Of a stretch of DNA of 10,633 bases, positions 6,778-10,633 are shown one piece after another (position 1 is the first letter of the stretch; each line of letters begins with the position of its first letter). Where the stretch lies: contig USLW01000046.1 of the NCBI GenBank assembly GCA_900555605.1, positions 1 through 10,633 on the forward strand, in the 5' to 3' direction. The notes beneath the pieces were generated by a model, which ran no database searches, was not told the DNA's origin, and worked only from the letters and a program-made list of their open reading frames with translations. Made by a program: the position numbers and the translations under genes. Source of the stretch: an uncultured Clostridium sp. (lineage in GTDB: Bacteria; Bacillota; Clostridia; UBA1212; UBA1255).

Positions 6778-6815
6778 GAATCAAAAATAAACATAACATT
6801 TGCTTGCATAGAGTA

Positions 6816-6837
6816 TTGCTATTGTTTAGAAAGTATG
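6816..6837 (+). promoter_or_regulatory. Degenerate dyad, candidate autorepressor operator
   Basis: The -35 element TTGCTA (6816-6821) pairs imperfectly with TTTAGAAA (6825-6832), and TGTTTAGAAAGTATG (6823-6837) matches, inverted, the sequence at 8177-8191 at 14 of 15 positions. It covers the -35 and spacer, a good position for repression by the HTH domain of the first gene product. That role is inference. Confidence 0.45.
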
Positions 6838-6844
6838 TTATACT
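6816..6844 (+). promoter_or_regulatory. Promoter of the HTH-DUF3990 operon
   Basis: TTGCTA (6816-6821) and TATACT (6839-6844) are separated by 17 bp, with an extended -10 TGT (6836-6838). Transcription would begin near 6851, 30 nt before the start codon at 6881. Confidence 0.7.
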
Positions 6845-6880
6845 ACAAATAGATAAATGTTATATTGTGTGGGGGGCACT

Positions 6881-7729
6881 ATGAAAAGCTCCGATATTAT
6901 TAAAGATATACGCGCAAGGCTTGGACTGAGCCAAACAGAGCTGGCAGAAAAATTAGGTGTTAGTTTTGCAACGGTTAATCGTTGGGAGAAAGGTCGCTGT
7001 GAACCTTCGAAGATCGCGCTGAATGCCATTAAGCGTATGTGCGCTCATAACAATATAGATTATTCTCAATTTGAAGGTAACCGCATCATTACCTCGGATA
7101 AAGTTATAACTTTATATCACGGCGCCAAATCCGGCATCGTTGGAGCCATTGCACCTACAAGCCGTGATCATTGCGATTTCGGAAAAGGTTTTTATATGGG
7201 AACAGATAAGGCGCAGCCGCTTACTTTGATTTGCAACTATCCCGATGCGAAGCTGTATACAGTAAAAGCAAACTTATCCGGACTGAAAATATTGAATATC
7301 GAAGTCGGAATTGACTGGGCGCTGCTTGTGGCATACAACCGCGGTAAAATGAATTCTGCAAAAGGGACGGCGATTTATAACCGTATAGCAGAAATGGCAG
7401 ACGGGTGCGATATGCTGATCGGTTTTATCGCTAACGACAGAATGTTCGTCGTTCTCGATCGCTTTTTCAAAGGCGAAATCACGGACGAAGCGTTGATACA
7501 CAGTTTATCTGCCCTTAAACTCGGCAAACAATATGTGGCTCTGACGGAGAAAGCTTGTAATCAAATTGAAATTGTTGAAGAAACCGCATTGACAGATAAA
7601 GATCGTGAAACATTAAGAACTGAGAGCGAAGATAATCGTTCCAAGGGCGTTGCGTTGGCGGATGAAATCTGCCGTCAGTACCGCCGTGAAGGTCGGTTCT
7701 TTGACGAAATACTGAAAGCCGGTGAATAA
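6881..7729 (+). CDS. HTH-DUF3990 fusion, predicted ADP-ribosyltransferase-like toxin/regulator
   Basis: A 282-residue protein. Residues 4-58 form a Cro/C1-type helix-turn-helix (LSQTELAEKLGVSFATVNRWE as two helices with the sequence split at position 20). Residues 72-225 fit DUF3990, which is considered an ADP-ribosyltransferase-like family: ITLYHGAK (76-83), DFGKGFYMGTD (99-109), DMLIGFIANDRMF (177-189) and LGKQYVALTEKAC (214-226). If the fold is active, H80, Y105 and a polar residue such as N185 or Q217 are candidates for NAD binding and catalysis. The C-terminus (240-282) is charged and likely helical. The start is ATG 6881 with GGGGGG at 6871-6876; an earlier in-frame ATG at 6857 lacks such a site. 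It forms an operon with the next gene, one base away. The HTH fused to the catalytic domain suggests autoregulation as in toxin-antitoxin systems. The cellular target is unknown. Confidence 0.75.
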   Translation: MKSSDIIKDIRARLGLSQTELAEKLGVSFATVNRWEKGRCEPSKIALNAIKRMCAHNNIDYSQFEGNRIITSDKVITLYHGAKSGIVGAIAPTSRDHCDFGKGFYMGTDKAQPLTLICNYPDAKLYTVKANLSGLKILNIEVGIDWALLVAYNRGKMNSAKGTAIYNRIAEMADGCDMLIGFIANDRMFVVLDRFFKGEITDEALIHSLSALKLGKQYVALTEKACNQIEIVEETALTDKDRETLRTESEDNRSKGVALADEICRQYRREGRFFDEILKAGE

Positions 7730-7730
7730 T

Positions 7731-8138
7731 ATGACCGAACTGAACAGCCAACAATTCGGACTCTGCGATATACAGGGCAGATTGTTTGAATTAGCACGCA
7801 AAAACGGATACGACTGTAAGGACTTTGTTGAGAAATTTATGAACAGCAAAACTGCCGCCGCATTGGATGAATCCTATGACCGTCTCCAATGGGCCGGTGA
7901 GGAATATATTCTCGAAGAATTGATTGATGAGGTCGGCGGTCTCAAGAAAGCCGGAATTGTCTATCATAATGAAATGATGTATTGGGCAGGTTATACCTAC
8001 CGCTATTGGCGTTATTATACAGGCGAAAGCAGCAAAGAAATTTATAAAACCGCAGATGCACAAACAATGGCTGAATGCTATCCCGGATTTCACACGATGG
8101 ATGTAGAAATGGCGATAGACCGATTGAAAGAGATATAA
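7731..8138 (+). CDS. Partner of the HTH-DUF3990 protein, possible antitoxin (unknown family)
   Basis: A 135-residue soluble, helical and mildly acidic protein of no family that I can name with certainty. Residues 14-60 contain IQGRLFELARKNGYDCKDF and FMNSKTAAALD; residues 78-135 are aromatic-rich (MMYWAGYTYRYWRYYTGES) and then SSKEIYKTAD, CYPGFHTMDVEMAIDRLKE. That end recalls the logic of DUF3791 proteins, which often accompany DUF3990, with a Y...G.S.KE...HT...I..I pattern; this is an inference. The ATG is one base after the upstream stop (TAATATG), with GGTGA at 7721-7725 serving as ribosome binding site. Its constant pairing, size and position suggest the neutralising partner of the upstream protein. 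A terminator follows at 8255-8286. Confidence 0.6.
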   Translation: MTELNSQQFGLCDIQGRLFELARKNGYDCKDFVEKFMNSKTAAALDESYDRLQWAGEEYILEELIDEVGGLKKAGIVYHNEMMYWAGYTYRYWRYYTGESSKEIYKTADAQTMAECYPGFHTMDVEMAIDRLKEI

Positions 8139-8181
8139 AGGTGTTTTGTTCTATGCTATGAGTAACAGAATAATTGCATAG

Positions 8182-8199
8182 TTTCTAAACACTTAGAAA
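8182..8199 (+). repeat. Perfect dyad behind the DUF3990 operon
   Basis: TTTCTAA (8182-8188) and TTAGAAA (8193-8199) form a perfect 7-bp inverted repeat with a 4-nt centre. CATAGTTTCTAAACA (8177-8191) is an inverted copy, 14 of 15, of the operator-like sequence at 6823-6837. It may be a second regulator site or a terminal remnant of a mobile cassette. Confidence 0.6.
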
Positions 8200-8254
8200 T
8201 GGTAAGCGTTAGATATGTGGTCAGCGGAATTTTTCACATCATAATATGGTCATC

Positions 8255-8286
8255 TGCCTCTCGCCTTTAAGTGAGGGGCATTTTTT
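8255..8286 (+). terminator. Terminator of the HTH-DUF3990 operon
   Basis: TGCCTCTC (8255-8262) pairs with GAGGGGCA (8273-8280), with one G-U pair, around a 10-nt loop, followed directly by TTTTTT (8281-8286). Confidence 0.75.
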
Positions 8287-8596
8287 GACAACAGAAACCC
8301 TCCGGTTATTCCGGATGGGGCGTCTTCCAAAAAGCTTTAGCTTTAAGCATCGAGCGAAGCGGACTGCTAATGAAATATAAATCAAATTAGCACGGGCTTC
8401 AATTAAACGTGAAATTGCCCGTTTATGGGTGACAGGGCAAACATTGCAAGCGAAAGAGATTTCCGTGAATCTTTAGGTGCATGTCGGTATGATGCTGAAT
8501 TAAAGTCAAAATTTGCGCTGCAGTAGACAAAGAAATAGGACACGCAATCAGAAATCGGCTGAATTTTAATTTTTTTGAAAATTTGCCGAAAAGTCA
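8287..8596. other. Non-coding stretch with hairpins, no convincing gene
   Basis: No open frame here has both a ribosome binding site and recognisable protein motifs. A hairpin CCCTCCGG/CCGGATGGG lies at 8298-8319 (one bulged base). CGGGC (8393-8397) pairs with GCCCG (8417-8421) with an inner CAATT/AATTG stem. TCGGC...GCCGA (8555-8589) encloses AATTTT/AAAATT. The base composition and stop-rich frames suggest decayed intergenic DNA, perhaps left by a lost gene. Confidence 0.5.
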
Positions 8597-8625
8597 TTGA
8601 CTAACAGCTCGTCTTCGGTTATTAT
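8597..8625 (+). promoter_or_regulatory. Promoter of the AAA-DUF4143 gene, with overlapping dyad
   Basis: TTGACT (8597-8602), a 17-bp spacer and TATTAT (8620-8625). An exact inverted repeat, ATTATG-ATAA-CATAAT (8621-8636), covers the -10 and the likely transcription start, a possible operator for an unknown regulator. Confidence 0.65.
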
Positions 8626-8672
8626 GATAACATAATTAAAATTAGTCGAAATTACGCATTGGGAGGTGCATT

Positions 8673-9902
8673 ATGGAATATATCAGCCGTCATATGGAAG
8701 AGCGAATTTTGGAACTCAGCAAATCTTACTCCGCCATTCTGGTGACAGGCCCCCGTCAGGCGGGCAAAACAACCATGCTGCGTTCCCTTGCAGAAAAAGA
8801 AAATATCGGGCGCGAACATGTCACGCTGGACGATCTTACTGCACGGGATATGGCAAAGAACGATCCAGCATTATTTTTGCAGCTTCATAAGCCGCCGGTG
8901 CTGATTGATGAGGTACAGTATGCGCCGGAGCTGTTTACCTATATCAAAATTCATATCGACGAGCATCATAACCCCGGCGACTTTTGGATGACCGGCTCGC
9001 AGATTTTCCGTCTCATGCGTGGCGTGCAGGAATCTCTTGCCGGTCGGGTGGCACTGCTGCACATGTCTCCCATGTCGCAACGCGAAATCATTGGCGCGCC
9101 ATGTGTGCCCTTTACCACTGATTTTGACCGGCTGCTTGCTGAAAGCAAAAATGTCGCTCCAGTTGAAACGCCCGAACTGTTTGAGCGGATTTGGAAAGGC
9201 TGTATGCCCGGACTTGTCAGCGGGCAGTATACCGACCGAAATATTTACTATTCATCTTACCTCTCCACCTATGTAGAGCGGGATGTGCGGGAGCTTTCTG
9301 GCAATATCGACGTCTTGCAATTCAACCGCTTTGTGACCGCTGTTGCCGCGAGAACATCGCAGCTACTCAATTATAAAGCGATTGCCGACGATGCGGATAT
9401 CGATATGCAGACTGCAAAGGCATGGGTAAATATTCTTGAAACGCTGGGAATCATCTTTCTGCTGCATCCCTACTCCAACAATGTGCTGAAACGCACAATC
9501 AAAACGCCGAAGGTGTATTTTTACGATACCGGGCTTGTTTGCTATCTGACCAAATGGTCGTCGCCGGAGGTGGCCGAAAGCGGCGCTATGAGCGGTGCGC
9601 TGCTCGAAAACTATGCGGTATCGGAGATTATGAAAAGCTATCAAAACGCCGGGATTGAGCCGTATCTGTACTTCTACCGCGACCGTGATGCGAAAGAAAT
9701 CGATGTGATCCTGGAGGGTGACGGCAAGCTCTGCCCGCTGGAAATTAAAAAGACGGCAACACCGGATAAGCGGCTTACTCGTGTTTTCGGCGTCATTGAT
9801 AAATCCCCCCTCCAACTTGGAACCGGCGCAGTCCTCTGCATGGCAGAGCAGTTCAGCGCCTTTGATAGAGATAATCTCATTGTGCCGATTTGGATGATAT
9901 AG
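8673..9902 (+). CDS. AAA_14/DUF4143 ATPase
   Basis: A 409-residue ATP-binding protein of the common AAA_14-DUF4143 type, formerly grouped with the archaeal-style ATPases. Walker A is GPRQAGKTT (26-34), Walker B is PVLIDE (75-80), a sensor-like MTGSQ lies at 106-110, and LAGRVALLHMSPMSQREI (122-139) follows. The C-terminal DUF4143 part (from about 180) contains YVERDVREL (200-208), KVYFYDTGL (280-288) and a nuclease-fold-like end, EIDVIL (342-347) then LEIKK (356-360), which resembles the D...ExK arrangement of PD-(D/E)XK proteins. The function of these proteins is not settled; they are frequent in accessory regions of gut bacteria and often act alone. Start at ATG 8673 with GGGAGG at 8661-8666. 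It has its own promoter. It is complete, in contrast to the gene that follows it. Confidence 0.88.
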   Translation: MEYISRHMEERILELSKSYSAILVTGPRQAGKTTMLRSLAEKENIGREHVTLDDLTARDMAKNDPALFLQLHKPPVLIDEVQYAPELFTYIKIHIDEHHNPGDFWMTGSQIFRLMRGVQESLAGRVALLHMSPMSQREIIGAPCVPFTTDFDRLLAESKNVAPVETPELFERIWKGCMPGLVSGQYTDRNIYYSSYLSTYVERDVRELSGNIDVLQFNRFVTAVAARTSQLLNYKAIADDADIDMQTAKAWVNILETLGIIFLLHPYSNNVLKRTIKTPKVYFYDTGLVCYLTKWSSPEVAESGAMSGALLENYAVSEIMKSYQNAGIEPYLYFYRDRDAKEIDVILEGDGKLCPLEIKKTATPDKRLTRVFGVIDKSPLQLGTGAVLCMAEQFSAFDRDNLIVPIWMI

Positions 9903-9997
9903 ATAATTGTACGCGTCAGATTATGCGAAATAGTATCACCATTAATTTTTTAATATCACGAATTATATCTCGATTTATAGAATAAAGCAGTATGGAA

Positions 9998-10033
9998 GAG
10001 AGGTAACTATTAATGCTGAACTATAGTCAAGAG
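9998..10033 (+). pseudogene. Start of a gene cut off by the IS element
   Basis: GAGAGG (9998-10003) precedes ATG 10013, which opens M-L-N-Y-S-Q-E before the sequence reaches the IS-like end at about 10034; the frame then stops within the IS. This looks like a translation start whose coding body was displaced by the insertion. Seven codons are too few to name the product, and the assignment could be chance. Confidence 0.35.
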
Positions 10034-10633
10034 AGTAGACACATTTTATAAAAATTTTAGATGAAACATTCTTAAGTTTGTACCCAGTAAGCAGCCTCAG
10101 CTTCGTTGGGGGTCAGGTAACCAAGAGAACTATGAGGCCGCCTGGAGTTATAAACCCCCTCGATATATTCAAATACAGACAAATATAGTTCGCTGAAAGT
10201 ATGGTATGTCCTGCGGCTGGTTTCCTCCAGCTTTAAATATTTGAAAAAGCATTCACAGACAGCATTATCGAAAGGATATCCCTTCTTGGAAAAGGACTGT
10301 ACTACATTCATGGAATCTAAAAGCTGCCGGAATGCAAAGGCGGTATATTGTGTTGCCCTGTCGGAGTGGAACATAAGGCCATAGGGCTCATTCCTGTTTT
10401 TGTAAGCTTTCCGGAAAACCGTTATTACAAGAGCAACGTCAGCCCTGCCGGACAGATGCCATGACACCACTTTTCTGGAGAACAGATCGATCACAACGCA
10501 CAGGTAATACCATCTGCCGCCCGCCTTGAGGTAAGTGATATCGCTGACCCATACGAGATTTGGGGTGTCCTGGGAAAACTGCTGCTGCAGGCGGTTGGCG
10601 CTGGACTTATACTATAAAAGTAGACACAATAAT
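10034..10633 (-). mobile_element. Truncated IS3-family insertion sequence
   Basis: The end of an IS3-type element with transposase on the minus strand. AGTAGACACA occurs at both 10034-10043 and 10619-10628, in the same orientation rather than inverted. Next to them are TTTTATA and, at the right end read on the minus strand, TTTTATA too. The left boundary lies about 30 bp beyond the transposase stop, as in a true IS end. Neither orfA nor the first part of orfB lies between the two ends, so the copy is internally deleted or interrupted. The element may continue past the window. Confidence 0.65.
10072..10611 (-). pseudogene. IS3-family transposase (OrfB), N-terminally truncated
   Basis: The catalytic part of an IS3-family OrfB (rve integrase core), which would cut and join IS ends in transposition. 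The frame is open from 10611 to the TAA at 10074-10072, about 179 residues. Motifs: WVSDITYL with the first catalytic Asp (about nt 10530), FHSDRATQYTA with the second Asp, and NAVCECFFKYLKLEE with the catalytic Glu; the end NSRRPHSSLGYLTPNEAE is typical of the family. An in-frame TAG (10614-10612) lies in the IS end sequence directly upstream, and the HTH-bearing orfA and the N-terminal part of OrfB are absent. So the DDE residues remain but the protein cannot be made whole. Codons from about 10494 (GTG) could start a still shorter protein, but no good ribosome binding site was noticed. Confidence 0.8.

Noticed and set aside
8403..8597. Minus-strand open frame of 64 codons in the gap before the ATPase gene
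   Set aside because: No family motif, no convincing ribosome binding site, and hairpins and a promoter occupy the same DNA.

Overview
The window looks like a chromosomal segment of an anaerobic Clostridia-type bacterium (Bacillota, possibly Oscillospiraceae or a relative). The grounds are strong purine-rich ribosome binding sites, sigma-A type promoters, a FeoA gene followed by the small Cys-rich membrane protein typical of Clostridia, and several gut-Clostridia families (DUF4234, DUF2752, flavodoxin_4-like, DUF3990, DUF4143). The taxon is inferred from gene content and is not proven.

Layout. 1-573: 3' two thirds of hslO (Hsp33, redox chaperone). 665-1226: an iron-uptake unit with a clear promoter, two DtxR-type inverted repeats, feoA and a 56-residue FeoB-associated Cys-rich membrane protein; no feoB lies between them. 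1352-1383: a strong hairpin. 1472-2650: an orphan PD-(D/E)XK nuclease with no methyltransferase nearby. 2769-3654: two overlapping membrane-protein genes (zinc ribbon-DUF4234, then DUF2752). 3751-4233: a flavodoxin, followed by a cluster of stem-loops ending in a strong terminator at 4365-4400. 4391-6355 (minus): a secreted lipoprotein with a ComEC-like metallo-beta-lactamase domain. 6501-6777 (minus): a decayed, frameshifted GNAT acetyltransferase remnant.

6816-8286 is a self-contained cassette: promoter, an HTH-DUF3990 protein (predicted ADP-ribosyltransferase fold), a nearly abutting 135-residue partner and a terminator. A related dyad motif lies over the promoter and again just behind the operon. 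This resembles a toxin-antitoxin or phage-defence module and is the most interesting part of the window. 8287-8672 holds no gene, only hairpins and a promoter. 8673-9902 encodes an AAA-DUF4143 ATPase of the kind common in accessory DNA. From about 10034 to the end lies a truncated IS3-family element (minus), which appears to have cut off a new gene only a few codons after its start.

The left part (hslO, feo, flavodoxin) reads as redox and iron housekeeping. The right part (HTH-DUF3990 cassette, orphan ATPase, IS remnant, pseudogene) reads as an accessory region, and the orphan nuclease at 1472 belongs in spirit to the same class.
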